Below are positions 12,406 through 24,486 of a stretch of 64,000 nt of DNA, piece by piece. How positions within the stretch are numbered: position 1 is the stretch's first letter; each line of letters opens with the position of its first letter. The stretch covers positions 4,526,001 through 4,590,000 of the forward strand of contig NGZR01000002.1 in the NCBI GenBank assembly GCA_002197995.1, read 5' to 3'. The translations under genes were made by a program, and so were the position numbers. The notes below the pieces were generated by a model, which worked only from the letters and a program-made list of their open reading frames with translations, had not been told where the DNA came from and searched no databases. The stretch is from Gaeumannomyces sp. JS-464. Taxonomy: Eukaryota; Ascomycota; Sordariomycetes; Magnaporthales; Magnaporthaceae.

Positions 12406-13157
12406 TTAGTTAAGGAAGGCGTAGGCAACAGCGCCGAGCATGACGAGGGCCAGCGACGACTGGACCTTGTTGCCGGAGCTGTTAGAGTTGGGGATGGTTC
12501 CGGTGGTGGTAGGGGTGGAGGACGGGGTAGAAGAGGCTAGAAGCAAGCAGGTCAGGTTAGTTCAACTAGGGTCAATAAAAACAGGTTGGTGGCCAAGATA
12601 CATACCCCTGGTGGAGGTGGAGCCGGACGAAGTGGTGGCAGTAGAAGAGTTGGAGGTGGCCGAGGTGGTGGTCATGGTGGTGGCGCTCGAGGTCGCGGAG
12701 CTGCTGGTGGAGCGGCTGCTGGTGCTCGAGGCGACAGATCTGCTGCTGCTGCTGCTGGAAGAGCCGGTGCCAACCAGGGCGAAAGTAACACTGTAGTTGG
12801 TGTCGTTATCGGTCGGGCCGTCGGCGACAGTGAAGGCGTACTGGCCGGAGGGCACGTCCTTGGGGACGGTGACGGTGAACGAGGTTCCAGAGACGCCGGC
12901 TTTTGATGGCATGCGTTAGTACAGACACACAGCAAGTCTTCGCAGGCGGTGCTGTACTTACTGGCCAGAACCGAGAAGGTCTTCAAGTCCTTGGGGGAAG
13001 TGCCGGCCTTGAGCTCGATGGTGACAGGGCCCTTGGCGTCAGTCCACTTCAGCTCGAAGGCCTGGCCAGCGACAACATCAAAGTTGCTGTTGGTGAACTT
13101 GGGCTTGGCCGAGACAACGGCGGCCAGGGCAGCAACAACGACAGAGGTGAACTTCAT
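12406..13157 (-). CDS. GPI-anchored Ser/Thr-rich cell-surface protein (Kre9/KNH-type N-terminus)
   Basis: Three exons, 13157-12962, 12899-12606 and 12536-12406; introns 62 nt (GTAAGT, branch ACTAAC) and 69 nt (GTATGT). 206 aa. Signal peptide MKFTSVVVAALAAVVSA with cleavage before KPKF. The mature N-terminal part (about 20-115) has the Ser-Thr-rich GPI-anchored/Kre9-KNH pattern: FDVVAGQAFELKWTDAKGPV, a beta sandwich, then FTVTVPKDVPSGQYAFTVAD. After about residue 115 the chain is almost only Ser and Thr, and it ends with SSGNK followed by hydrophobic SSLALVMLGAVAYAFLN, a GPI-attachment signal. Expected to be an abundant extracellular or wall-bound mannoprotein; related proteins are often annotated as extracellular matrix proteins. 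Fold and topology are well supported; the exact ligand or role is not known. Confidence 0.88.
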
Positions 13158-15630
13158 CTTGGCGATGGGGTGGTAAGACGGTGCTGAGCGAAGGTTGAGA
13201 AGCGCAAAAGAAGCTGTGCCGACTGTTAGCGTAAAATGTCGATATCACGAGTGGTAGTGGTGAGATGTAGGCAGAAGCAGCGGGGTCCGTCGACGAGAGC
13301 AGTCCACAGAAGGCTGGGTGCAGGTTGGGAGCAGAGCGAACAGAGACGAAGGTGCGACGAGGGTAGAGTGGGGTACGGCGAGCAGGACCAGGGAGGCATG
13401 AAGGGGATAAGCCAACAGCGCGATGCATGACGCCCGCTCCCGAGCGGCGACGGTGACGACGGAGGCTAGTGTCAAGAAGACGGGACGGATGGGGGAATGC
13501 AGTGAAACGCGGCAGTTGCGCGAGTCGCCGTCCTGCCTGGACGGGTGTTCGGTGCGAGGGACTCCTTGGAATGGGCCAAGGACGCGGGACAGACGCCACT
13601 TACCGTTCGGGATTACAATATGGCGATATAGTAATAGCTCGAAGCAGTCAACAGTCCCTGAAAGAATGAAAGGGGTTGGAAGGCCGTGAAGAGACGGAAG
13701 CGACAACCTCGAGGGGGACGTCGCGGCGGGCGACGGCTTTTATTGTTGTGTTTTTTCCAGCCGGCGCCACTTTTAAAATGACACCCCCCAGCCGAAGCAG
13801 CCGCAGGCCGGCCTGTCGCGGAAAGTTTTTATCCAGTTCGAGTCGGCGCGCCCATGTTTGCCTGGCGTCTGTGCCTCAAGGGACAAGCACACCTCGCATC
13901 CATCCCGTGCGGCCATCTAGAAGCGTGCCAAGGCTGGGGCGCTCCTTTCTCCCTGCGGCCCACCCCCCATCATCTCAATCTCAATCCCAAAGCCAATTGA
14001 TCAGGAAGGTATCCACAATAATAACGCGGAGGACATGCAGGGGTCCAGCCAAGGTCCGCTCTCCACAGCGTCATCTGCTTTCCCCAATCGGCTTAGCCGC
14101 TGGCCCATCCACTGGTGCCGCGCTGGGGGCCCTGCCAGAGGGTGGCTCCGGCTGGAAATTGGGTAATGATGCCGATGGCGGGCAATGGATCCTCTCAGAA
14201 TGTCGCCTCACGCAGGCTGTGATTCAGTCTGAACCACGGGCAAAAGGGGGCAATCCAGGCTCCTTCTGCGCGCTTCTCCTGCCACCACGCCGCCAAGGTT
14301 TGAGCCCCCGAGTGCATTCCAATGCGACCGCAGGAGGCGCAGCGAGCTCGTGTTGGACCTTCTTCGGCCTGGAGATGATGTCGAGCTGTGCTGCGATGGA
14401 ACCGTGACTGCCGATTCATCCCGGCGTGGGCTCGATGGCCATTCATCCAGGGACTCACTAATTGGGCTTGGGGTCTGCCCTGTTCTAGCCTAGCAGCCAG
14501 CTAGCACCGACGCGTGGCTTACGAGAGACCGACGAGAGGCCCATTTTGCGGACGCCCGCACGCCATTGGCGGCGGACCAGCTGACGCCCCGCCCGCCAAC
14601 CAGAGGGAAATGCTTGAGTTGACCTGGATGGGCCAGAAGTGAGGACTTGCACCGCACTGGCTGCAAGGCACTGGGCTGCATGGGACTGGGCTGCATGGCT
14701 GTGCGACCGGGGCGGCTGACTTGATTGATTGAACCGATTTCCCATCCTTGATCGCAGTCAAGACATCGAATTCCCCGAACGATTGCTTGGATGGGGCACC
14801 ACAGCCGCTGGATCCATCTGCCTGCCATCAATGTCACAAAACCAAAAGGCCCAAGTTCTGAAAGGCCGAAAGCATGCAGGAGCCTTTGCTGCCATTTGCT
14901 TGCATGTGTCGGCAGAGAACAGCCCCCCGCCAGAGTAACGCCGCCTGCAGCTAGCACTAGCAGCGGAAACAGTTGCTAGGCAGCATCGCGGGCCTGGTAG
15001 CCGCCGCCGTCAGCCACCACCCTCCATCTTCGACACGAGGGAAAGGTTCCGTGCAGCCATCCAATGCGTGACAACATCTCTTGCCAGCTGTCTCGGTCCG
15101 TGGTGCACCGCCCCTCGGAAGTCTCAGTTCTTCTGCATCGCTTCCAACATAGGTCAAGCATGCGAGCAGAGCTTCACAATGAATCCATTCTTGCTAATAT
15201 TATGACGCACCTCCAATGAAGACAGGCCTTGTTTTCCTTCCCTCGTTTTCTTATGCGGGGAACTCTGTCTACTTGTAGATATGCCCCGTCCTGGCTTACT
15301 GCATGCGTCTTACGATGGAAGAACGATGTTACACAAGTACCCCCCATGTAAGAGCATCAACTGACGGCTAGCCGCCGAAGGGGAGCGCCACGCATCCTCG
15401 ATACCGAATAGGTGGTAGACGAGCAATTCTCTCGATTGCGATATCCCAAACAAAGCCACTTACAAGCGTCGTCACGTCCCGGTGGAGTTTGTTGCCACCC
15501 GAAGAGGACTCGCGGTGGTTGGATGGTAACAGGATTTAGTCGAGCCCTGTGTACTGCTACCTAGAAATCTAGACCAGTTGCTTCGCCTCAACCAGTCCTC
15601 TCTCGGCGTGGGGTCCCGACGAATGACGCG
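13158..15630. other. Long intergenic region, no gene supported
   Basis: 2.5 kb upstream of the GPI-protein gene and downstream of HPM1. Several frames of 60-240 codons are open but overlap on both strands and look like GC-driven chance (for example a 243-codon + frame from 13676 rich in Ser/Arg/Pro). A (TCTCAA)n-like stretch is at 13975-13990. The part near 13157-13750 presumably holds the promoter of the highly expressed-type cell wall gene. Confidence 0.5.
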
Positions 15631-16944
15631 TCAAGGCAGCGAGCACTGGACAACCCCGCGGCGGACGCCTTCCGTCTCCTCCCTCAGCCAACCCACGTCG
15701 ACGCCCTCCCTAGTGATCCTCTCAACGAAGTCGTCGAGAGACCCGCCGACCCCAAAGTATAACCGCTTCGCCGCGACAATACCCGTCGCGCCACCGTCCG
15801 GCCGCTCGGCGCGCTCCCTCCGAAGAACCGCAACCAGCGTGTCTGCGAAGGCGCTCAGCGCGAAGGGTGAGTAGATGGTCTCGGCCCCTACTACCAGCGT
15901 GCTGCTGCTGCTACATGGCCCAGACGTGGACGGGCAGGACTGGGGAGACACGCTCAGTCCGTGGCTGTAGAGGAGCTCCACAAACGCCGGCGACCAGCCG
16001 CCAGAGACGAAGGACAGCGAGATATTTGACGTCTCGAGGAACGCAACGAAGGCGGCCGTGACCTCCTCGCTCAGCTCGAGCTCTCCGCCATCCGAGTCCT
16101 CCTCCGGCGACAGCGCCTCCTGAAGCAGCGTGCTCTCGCTCTGGCGCAGCAGCGCCCAGGCGAGGATGAAGTTGGGCAGCGTCACGAGCTGGAGGACCGA
16201 CGGGTTGTAGTCGGCGAGCGTCAGCGACAGCGGGGACCTGGCCGTCTCTCCCCGAGCGGCCGCCCACTGGAAGATGGCAAGAGACGGTAGTGCTGTTCCG
16301 CATCCAAGCTGCGCGTAAAATGGGGGGCCTCGTCAGTGGCTTTCTCTTTTTTTTTCTTCTCCCCTCGCCTTCATGAGACCTCGTAATCAAGCAACGTCGT
16401 GTGCGGGGGACGTGGTGGCTGAGGGGTGGCAAGCCGCGCATGGCTTTTTGCATACCTCGATTATCTTCATAGGCCCTTTGGTCAGAGCCAGGCTGGGCGG
16501 CATGTAGTCCTGTGCCAGGACCTTGACCAGGTCGACGCTGCTCTCCCAGCTCTTGAAGCCGCCCTCGTAGATGCCGGTGCGGACGTCGTGCTGGCCGAGC
16601 CCGGCCTCGTCGGCCTCGAGGCCCTCGTCCTCGGCGGCCAGCTGCACGCGCACGTCCCACAGCTCGCGGCGCGGCAGCCGGCCGACCCCCTGGACCTCGA
16701 GGGTGCTGTACGCGATCTTGGACGGCATCTGGGCTAGCATGTGCCCGAGGTCGTGGTGCTCGGGCGTCAGCTGCGGCTTCCCCTGCACCGGGAACGCGCT
16801 GGAGCAGCCCGGCACCGCCTGGGCCGGCTGCTGCGGTCCCTGGCCATGTCCTCCGGCTGCGGCACCTCCGGCCTCGGCATTGCTGCCCTTCTGGGTGCCG
16901 TCGTCTTCTATGTCATCCCCGTCAAACGAGAACGAAAACGCCAT
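15631..16944 (-). CDS. HPM1: Protein-histidine N-methyltransferase (Hpm1/METTL18 family)
   Basis: Two exons, 16944-16456 and 16308-15631, intron 147 nt (GTATGC...GCGCAG, phase 0), 388 aa. Seven-beta-strand SAM-dependent methyltransferase; the yeast enzyme methylates a histidine of ribosomal protein Rpl3. Visible: N-terminal MAFSFSFDGDDIEDD, the family-typical substrate/cofactor block TGIYEGGFKSWESSVDLVKVL (about residues 127-147), and the SAM-binding motif IIELGCGTALPSLAIF formed exactly across the splice junction, then LADYNPSVLQLVTLPN (acidic motif II) and LVVGAETIYSP (motif IV). The end RLYFGVGGSLDDF...CSLP is also as in the family. The acceptor is fixed by restoring ELGCGT. No frame problems are seen. 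The gene is followed on the same strand by no close neighbour. Confidence 0.9.
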
Positions 16945-17540
16945 GTTTTTTTGGGGGTGGGGTCTTCCTCCCAGGCGGGGGGTTCCGACAGGGCTGAAAA
17001 TGCGATACCAGGAACCGAACCTTATTTCCGGTCCAATTTTTCTTTTTCTCTCGCTCTTTTCTTTTTCGCCGTTTGACCGTTGTCCTGCCCGCTGTCTCGA
17101 ATAGTTCTCTCCGTGTTTCACCGCCGGACGTCCGGGTTTGTTTTACCTGCAGCCCCGTTTCACGGATACTTGGGTGATTGGGCTAAAAATTCGAACGGTG
17201 CAACGTCAAATTGAAGTGGCGGCGGTTCGCGGCGGAGGGACGTCGAGCTTGACTGAAAATGCACAACGAAAAGTCTCAGCGCAGAGAAATGAGAGGCAGG
17301 ACCCCACGCAATATAGAACATTTGAGGCTAGGGGATAATATCTTTTCGTTCGTGGGTAAACATCTCTAAAACATGAGGATTTTAAGAAAATGTCGAGAAG
17401 GCGTCTATGAAAATGCACCGTCGACTCGGGGAAAAAGAGACGGCCATAACGGAGGGTGATAAAACTAAGTGTATAAAGAGGTATCATATTTAACTACGCC
17501 TAGATATCTACAGCCTGTGTAAACCGAGCTATGCTTGCCA
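16945..17540. other. Intergenic, upstream of HPM1
   Basis: 596 bases between the HPM1 start and the SDHAF3 stop, both minus strand. Pyrimidine-rich leader close to the HPM1 ATG on the coding strand; AT-richer toward 17500. No coding feature is supported. Confidence 0.5.
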
Positions 17541-18117
17541 TTATAATGAGGACCCCTCCTCCTCTCCTCCGTTCTTCCTTGCCTTTATAGCCATCATGAG
17601 TTCGTAAAGCTGGCCAACCTGTTCCTCTGTTGGAATATGCATATTAGACGACGTTTGAATCCAAGCAGATGAGAAACGCCCCCACGTACCGCTGAGCTTT
17701 TGGACCTTGGCCGGATCGATTTTCTCCTCGGCCCAGGAGTCGCCCTCGACCGATTGCGCGTAGAGCTGCCACTCGGTCAAAAAACCTATCTGTATCCGGT
17801 GCGGCTCGTCAGCGGATTGGGGTTTTTTTTAAGCCATCAAAAGTACCAGTACCCGGCGGAATCTCAGTCCGCAGGCGGACCAGGGTTTTACAGCTCACCA
17901 AATGCGCCGGGTTATCGACATTCCGGTGCGCCCTGAACTCGGCCTTGACGTACTCGTCTCCCAAAACCCGCATCTCGTGCGGCAGGTGCTTGCGGTGTGC
18001 CCTCAGCAGCCTCCGGTACAGGGGGATTGGCGGCAGCAGCGCCATGGGCGCGGGCCTCAGAGCCGATGACGCCGGCGTCGAGGCGGCTGCCATGAGCCTT
18101 CCAACCGAGGCTCTCAT
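17541..18117 (-). CDS. Succinate dehydrogenase assembly factor 3 (Acn9/SDHAF3, LYR protein)
   Basis: Three exons, 18117-17899, 17789-17690 and 17626-17541; introns 109 nt (GTGAGC...CAG) and 63 nt (GTACGT...CAACAG). 134 aa, the usual size. The protein acts in the mitochondrial matrix, protecting and maturing the iron-sulfur subunit of complex II. Visible: a basic presequence from [13 protein letters not shown], the LYR-type core [36 protein letters not shown], then [10 protein letters not shown] and [15 protein letters not shown]. The second intron is a multiple of three and stop-free, so a naive ORF retains 21 extra residues ([11 protein letters not shown]...); removing it joins KLS to [11 protein letters not shown] as the family requires. 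An upstream in-frame ATG at 18183 would add 22 residues; I prefer 18117 because the presequence then starts directly. Confidence 0.85.
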
Positions 18118-18539
18118 GATTGACGTGGTTGTAGCGGTGCAAGAGCCTAGAAGCACGGGCAGTCGGCCGGTATGTCTAGACAAAGGAGAAGAGACGCCTC
18201 TCTTTGACGTCTCTTCTGGGTTGGTATTGCAAAAAGCTCAGGGTCGGGTTGATAGCCGAGGAGCCTTGAAGCTCTCGCCACTGGATCCACCGAGCCAGGT
18301 CTGAGCTTTGCGATACTGTGCTAATGACGCAAATACCACACTGTCTTCTATATCTCAGGGGCTAGGTTGAAGGAACAGTGACAAGAAGTCGGATTCAACA
18401 CAACCTGAGAAAGGCAATGGCAATGATAGTTTGGAGCCGGGCTGGGGCCCCGGCGTGCCTGGTATATCTTCTACATGGCTACTTGTTTTATCTACGGCTT
18501 GACCACCACCGAGTTTGTCATCATGCAGACAGCGGTGAT
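18118..18539. other. Intergenic gap, SDHAF3 promoter / helicase 3' end
   Basis: 422 bases between the SDHAF3 start and the stop of the DEAH helicase, both on the minus strand. No coding feature is supported. Confidence 0.55.
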
Positions 18540-20931
18540 CTACCACAGTCCCTCTAGCGCCTCCGGAATCCATACCGCCTGGATGGCGGCGGCCTTCTTG
18601 GCATAGTTTTTCTGTGTGAAGACGTGCTCTAGAAACATGATGCCCTCCTTTTTCTGCCCGTGCAGCACGCTCGACGGGTGGATCGCCACCACATGCTTCC
18701 CCTGTGTCGTGACGTAGCTCCCGTCCGGCGCCAGCGTCGCCGTTCGCATGCAGAAACCCTTCATGAAGCACTTTGTCAGCGCCTCAGCTCCCTCGGGCGA
18801 CAGCGGTACGAACGGCTGCGGGTCCGCCGGCGGCTTCTCGGTCAGCAGGCGCTCCGTGACGCAGAGCGCCCGCAGCTGCTTGCGGATGTTGAGCGCCTGC
18901 CGCATGGTCCGCAGGTTGATGCGCCGCGCCCGGCACCAGTCGGTCCGGTCCGAGTTCTCGGCCGTGTACATCTGCATTGTCGTCAGGTACGTCATCAGGT
19001 CGCCCTCGCGCCGCCGCAGCTCCCGCCGCAGCTCCTCCACCTCCTCGCGCGCCTCCTCCGACTGCAGCTGGTGGAACAGGTCGTCGCCCGCGCTGATGCA
19101 CGAGATGATGTCGATGGCTTCGAGGAGGCAGTCATACGCCGGGCTCGCCGCCGCTAGCAGCACCCGCCCCAGCGATGCCGACACCGGGAGCCGCGCCATC
19201 TTTCGGCCGAGTTCTGTTATGGCTCCGTTGTCATCGAGCGCTGCGAGGATGTGGAGTTGCGTGAGCGCCTTCTCCATATATGCCATCTTCGGTGTGTCCA
19301 TGAGCGGGAATGACAGGAGATCCTCAACGCCGCGCGCCTTCATAATCAGCACGGCGTCTTGCACATCGTTTCTGAGGATCTCGGGAGGATCCGCCTCTCG
19401 TAGCTCCTTGTACACGTCTTCTGTGTACAGTCTGAAGCATTTTCCTGGTCCCTCGCGACCGGCACGACCTGCCCTCTGGATAGCAGACGACTGTGAGATA
19501 GGTCCGATTAGGAGGGACTCGAGCCCGAGCCGGGGCCGGTACTGTTTCGTTTTGGACTTTCCCGTGTCGATAACGTATCGTACTCCAGGAACCGTGACTG
19601 AGGTTTCAGCAATGTTGGTGGCCAGCACGACTTTTCGAACACGGCCCTTGAGCGGCCTGAATGCGTTGTGCTGGGCCTCGATCGAGAGCTGGCCGTAAAG
19701 CGGAAGAGCCCGGATTTTGGGCACGTCGGATGCAAGCGTAGCAGCGTACTCTTCAATGAGCCTCTGAATCTGCTCAATCTGCTCTTGGCCATGCAGAAAT
19801 ACCAGAATGTCGCCGGGCAGAGGCTCGCCACAGTGTATCTTGAAGACTGTCCTTAGGACCTCGTCCGCCAGGTCTGCTACCGGTTTAGGGGAGTAGATGG
19901 TCTGAACTGGGAACTGCCTCCCCTGGATCTTGAGTGTTTTCGACAAAAGCTCCATCTCGCTCCTAGATCCAGGAGTTTCGGCTCTGGGGACTGGACTTGT
20001 ATCTGAGAAGAACTCCTCCATAGTTTCGATGTCGGCCGTGGCACTCATGGCCACGACCTTCAATGGCACACCTCCACGGCTTGGCTTGTCCGGCGAGAGT
20101 AGCATCTGCTTTAGGAACCCGCACAGGAGATCCACATCGATTCCTCGCTCGTGGACCTCGTCAACAATGACGGCGCTGTATTGTCTGAGACTGGGGTCGT
20201 GTAGGAGCTCCTGTAAGAGCATGCCCTCGGTGAGGAACTTGATCTTTGTTCCTTTGGGGATGTTGTGGTCGAAGCGGACCGAGTATCCGACAAGCCCTTC
20301 CTGACGCCCTGAGCCGCCGCCCGCCGAAGTGTTCAGCGGCGTGCCGGCCTCCCTGGCCACTCGGTGCGCGAGCGTCGTGGCGGCCACACGACGCGGCTGC
20401 GTGACGGCTACGACACCGCCCACGGCTCTCTGTTCGGTTTTGCCGTCGGGTAACCGTGCGGGCACCAGTCGGCGGCGGCACCAACTCTCCTCGGCCAGGA
20501 ATTGTGGAACCTGCGTACTCTTTCCGGAGCCCGTCTCGCCGACGAGGGATCAAGACGTCGTTTTCCCGCATGTGCTTGCGGATGGCTTCCTGGTAGTCCC
20601 ATATCGGCAGCGCCCTGCGGACCGGAAGCAGCGCTGGGTCGCCTTTTGTTGTTACCGTCGCCACATCAGGCTCCCGGTCCTTTTTGCGACGTCGCGCCGG
20701 GCCCTTGGATGTTGTCAACACAGACCCGGCCGACGCCTCTGGTGGGCTCCGCGCCTCCTTATTTGCTGTAGGGACGGCCACGGCCTTTTGCGCGGGCGCT
20801 GGTGTTGGCTTTGGCTTCACACCATTCAGAAAGCCGTCAAGAGAAATGGTCTTGCCGCCCGGGAGTTTGAGGACTGAACCGCCCCCTACATCTTTGTCCC
20901 TCTTGCGTTTTTTTGAGACGTGACCGTCCAT
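18540..20931 (-). CDS. DEAH-box RNA helicase, Dhr2-like (one frame break)
   Basis: Single exon, about 796 aa, SF2 helicase probably acting in nucleolar pre-rRNA processing like yeast Dhr2. The N-terminus MDGHVSKKRKRDKD is basic; a conserved lead-in LPIWDYQEAIRKHMRENDVLI precedes motif I GETGSGKST. Then TQPRRVAATTLAHRVA (Ia), TEGMLLQELL, DEVHERG (motif II, DEVH instead of DEAH), SATAD (III), FLHGQEQIEQI, TNIAETSVTVPGV (V), QRAGRAGREGPGKCFRLYT (VI), and the C-terminal winged-helix/ratchet/OB region ending VWIPEALEGLW. Motif I lies in a different frame from the N-terminus: a run of three G on the + strand at 20546-20548 (CCC in the gene) has one base too many. As written, translation from 20931 leaves the helicase frame just before Walker A. 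Assignment to Dhr2 rather than another DEAH paralogue is inference from length and N-terminus. Confidence 0.85.
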
Positions 20932-21505
20932 GATCTGAAGAGTTGTCCAAGCTGACAACGCAATGTGGGAATTATGCACTCTGGGCCACCGAGTGTGTTT
21001 AAAGTATGATACACTCCCCTTCGGCCTTGAGTGGCTTTTTTTCTCTTCCTTTTCAGGGACTGCAGAAGGACGGTTCCAGCCCCACACTTTTTAGCTCATG
21101 ATCACCTGACCGCCATGTGCTCAGAGGCCAGCCATCACTGATAGTGGCTCACCAGAATTGCCCATTCATGCATCTCAGTCGTGAGGCTTCGGATTCTTGA
21201 TGGGTGCTTGGTTTTGGAAGCACTCATATCACGATGTAACTGTCAAAATAGGACAACAGAAATTCGATGTCGAGATAATACAAGACTACCTAGCCAACGT
21301 GAACAAACCATAAAGGCAACAACCACCCATGCAGCAATCTAAACGACGGGAATAATCATTGGCGCGTGCAAGCATCGACCGGGTCGCTATTGAGCAGCAA
21401 CCCGTGCGAGGACAGGCTGCTTCTGTGTCTCAAACCTCAAAGAGCAACTGGCATATCCTCCTCTCCATCTAATACTGTGTACCTCGTCTCGGCACTTTTT
21501 ACATA
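20932..21505. other. Intergenic, upstream of DEAH helicase
   Basis: 574 bases between the helicase start and the SEC9 stop, both minus strand. Contains the SEC9 3' UTR. No coding feature is supported. Confidence 0.55.
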
Positions 21506-22973
21506 TTATTTCAGTATATCGTCGAGCTTACGGCGGTTGGTGCGAACACCCATGTCGACCTTGTCGCTCTGTAGAGAGGGTAAACGGAGTCAGCGTTGCA
21601 GCACGCCAGAGGGTGGAGAGTAACCAGGGCCTCACCTTATCACCGATCCTGTCAATGAGCTTGTTAGATTCCTCGACGCGCTGACCAAAGGTGCGTGCAA
21701 TCTGGTTGAGAGTCGCGACACCCTGCTCCATGCCCGGCATGATGACATTGTTGATCTCGTCCTCCTTGGCTCGCCGGTCTGCCCGCAGAGCCATGTTTTC
21801 GGGGTTGTCGTCTTCCTCATCCGATTCGTCAAAGACAAACTTGTTGTTGCTGGCGGCCGTCTGAGACGACGACAGGCCCAAAGCCCTGCGGTTGTTCATG
21901 GATTCCTGGATATCACGCATGTCGCGCTCGTACTTGGCCTGCGACTGATGAGCGTCCAGGAGCGTTTCCTCGCGCCGTTCCCGATCCCTCTCCTGGTCCT
22001 CCATGAACTTGCGCTCCCTCTGCTCCTTCTTCGACTTGGTCATGAAGGGGTTGCCGGGGTTCCACAAGCTGCGGTTGTAGTGCTTCAACTCCTTTGTCTT
22101 CTCCTGAGCTGTGCGGTTGTGGATTTCTGCCAGGTCCAGGTTCCTCTCAGTGCTGCGCAGACGCTCGTCTTGCTGCGCCATGTTCTGCAGCGTGCCGTTG
22201 GCCGTCTCGATCGTGCTGTTGATGATGCCCAGGATCCTGTGGCCCGTGTCGACCGTCGCATCTCGCTCCTGATCGATCTGCCGCGCCATCTCTCGCTCCT
22301 CCAGCTTGATTTGCTCCTGCTCGGTGAGCTCACGCTCCTCGCCATAGCCGCCGTACTTATTGCCCGTCGGACCGTCCGACGGCGCCCCGCCATAGCCTCC
22401 CTGAGACGCGCCGTATCCTCCGGCCGCGTAGCCACCCCCGTTGAGAGCCCTGCCGGGAGGAGCGTTCTGAACCCTGTCCTTGGCGCCTCCGAAAAGGGCA
22501 TCCCTCCCGGCACCGTCGTCTGCATCACGCGACAGGCCTCCATAGCCACCAGGGCGACCCCCACCGGCGGAGCTATCCTTCTGGCCACTCTTCGCGGGGG
22601 CAGCACCACCACCGTACGGGTTGGAGTCTCCGTATCGGTTTGACGAGCCATAGCCGCCCGAGGCACCGTACCGGTCATTGCCGTAGCCGGAGCTCTGCTG
22701 TGGTGGTTGTTCCTGTTGGTTGTATGACGGAGAGGGCCCGCTCATGCCGCTTGCCGCGCTCGAGGGACCGCGGGGTGCAGGGCCACCGGGGAGGCCGACA
22801 CCGCCAGGACGCCCGCCCCGTGGACCGCTAGGCAGTCCGCCAGGGTGGGACAGGAGAACCTTCTCGTTGGAGCTCTGCTGGTAGGCGTAGGGGTCATTGG
22901 CGGGCTCTTGGGCATACGGGTTCTCGTCGGCCGGCTGGTTCGAGCTCTTCTTTCTTCCGAGGAACTTCTTCAT
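21506..22973 (-). CDS. SEC9: t-SNARE Sec9 (SNAP-25 family)
   Basis: Exons 22973-21636 and 21568-21506, intron 67 nt (GTGAGG...CTACAG, phase 0), 466 aa. Plasma-membrane Qb/Qc SNARE that pairs with a syntaxin (Sso) and a synaptobrevin (Snc) for exocytosis. The start MKKFLGRKKSS is basic and family-typical; residues about 40-225 are Gly/Tyr/Pro-rich and disordered. The Qb SNARE helix runs about 235-305 (ERDATVDTGHRILGIINSTIE), followed by an NPF motif (NPGNPF), a charged linker, and the Qc helix about 395-466. The second exon is only 21 codons but supplies the end of the Qc SNARE motif, SDKVDMGVRTNRRKLDDILK; reading through the intron would replace it with an unrelated tail. No cysteine palmitoylation cluster is seen, as in fungal Sec9. 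Confidence 0.92.
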
Positions 22974-24486
22974 GTTGAAGGCTGTGGCGAAATGCCGGGT
23001 TGGGTCGGAGGAGAGGTCTGTCGGTCAGCGGGACAACCCAGGTCCAGTCGCTGGATGCTTGTGAACGATTTTATTTCGGAGATAGGCACGGATGGGAGAG
23101 GTCTTTGGGGTGATCGGTGAATCCTGGAAGTGGTGAGCAGAAGGAAGGGAGAATAGGTCGGCGGCTTTCGAAGAAAGGCGGAGTAGGAATGCCGAACACC
23201 TTTAGGGACCTTTGCGGGCTGTCCCTTAGTCGCTGGCCCTTGGTGGCATGCCTGGGTCCGCGTTTTGAATGGCGTTTCGAGCTGGAGGGCAGTGTGGGGC
23301 CACCCCTCCAAGTGCAAAAGAAAGGGTCCAGTTGGGCACCTCCCTAGGTGGTGAGGTGTTCAATTGGGAGTGGCAAGACTCAGGCTTCCCAGGCCCAATA
23401 ATCAGCCCCAGCCTCTTTCGGCTGCAGGCACGGCCACGGCTAGCGGTTGACTACGCCGCCTGCGACGCGCGCTGCTTGGAATAGCGAGCGCCTGGAACGT
23501 AGGGATGGAGCAAAACTGGACCTGCGCTGTGCCCGTGCAAACCATAACGAGCGACTTGGCCTGCGCTTTGGAAGCCCCATGGTGAATACGGCATGGTGTG
23601 ATATTGGAGCTGAGGCTCTTCAGCAAGTGGATCAAGTGAGTGAGTGATCGGGTGGTTCGGGCATGAGCTTCAATGGCGGTGGCTATTTTTGATTTACATG
23701 TTCCCGCCGTCGTAAAGAACATCGGCCTCCGTCAATGGCCTGGCGGAAACCTTTTGCATGTTGGCCGATTCCTTCGGGAAACGGATAGAGCCTCCTCGGT
23801 GACTCACGGCAGCCCGGGTCTGTGTCCCGTCCCTGATCAGGACCTTGACTGTTCGGAGCTGAGGCGCGGGAGGTGACTGGGACGGGCAGGCGGCCGCTGT
23901 GGGGCGTGACATCTTGACAACTCCACAAGGCACCCAGCCGAGTCCGTTTCCAGGCACTCCGTGTCCAATTTATGTCGACGCACTTCCCCCCAAACTCCGT
24001 CCCTGGCCTCACTTCTGCAACATCCCAATATCACTCCAAAGTCTCCTAGGTTTCGAGATGTCTTCTACAACTGCCTAAGATTGCTCCCTACGTGCGGTGA
24101 TTCCCTCACACTTGCTTTTATTCAGGCACAACGACCACCAGCCAGCAACTGTCGACCGACTGAATTCGATCCCACCAGACGAGACTAGGCGGGCTTTGTC
24201 CTCCGTTTGCTCCCGCTTCCGTCCCTTGGTTGTGTCCTCGGGACTCAAGATGATCCCAAGATTATACGTGCCATTTTCTGTCTTGATAACCTTGTGCGAT
24301 GCAATAATATCCTTATACTTGCAACAATTCTGAGCCGGGAACGCATTCTTTCTTTTTCTACTTCTACGTATTTCCGACGTAACCCGTCGTGACCCAAGAA
24401 AAGGACCGCTTGACCGTGGTCTCATCCCGTCTCACCTCCCCTGAGTGAGCGAGTCGGGCCTGGCAGCACGCGAGTCTGGCTTGACC
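22974..24486. other. Divergent promoter region, SEC9 / GTPBP-like
   Basis: 1.5 kb between divergent starts. Short frames on both strands show no family features. The 24050-24480 part is pyrimidine-rich and likely forms the leader of the GTPase gene. Confidence 0.5.

Noticed and set aside
13676..14407. 243-codon + frame
   Set aside because: No recognisable motif, overlapping open frames on both strands, no splice or promoter logic.
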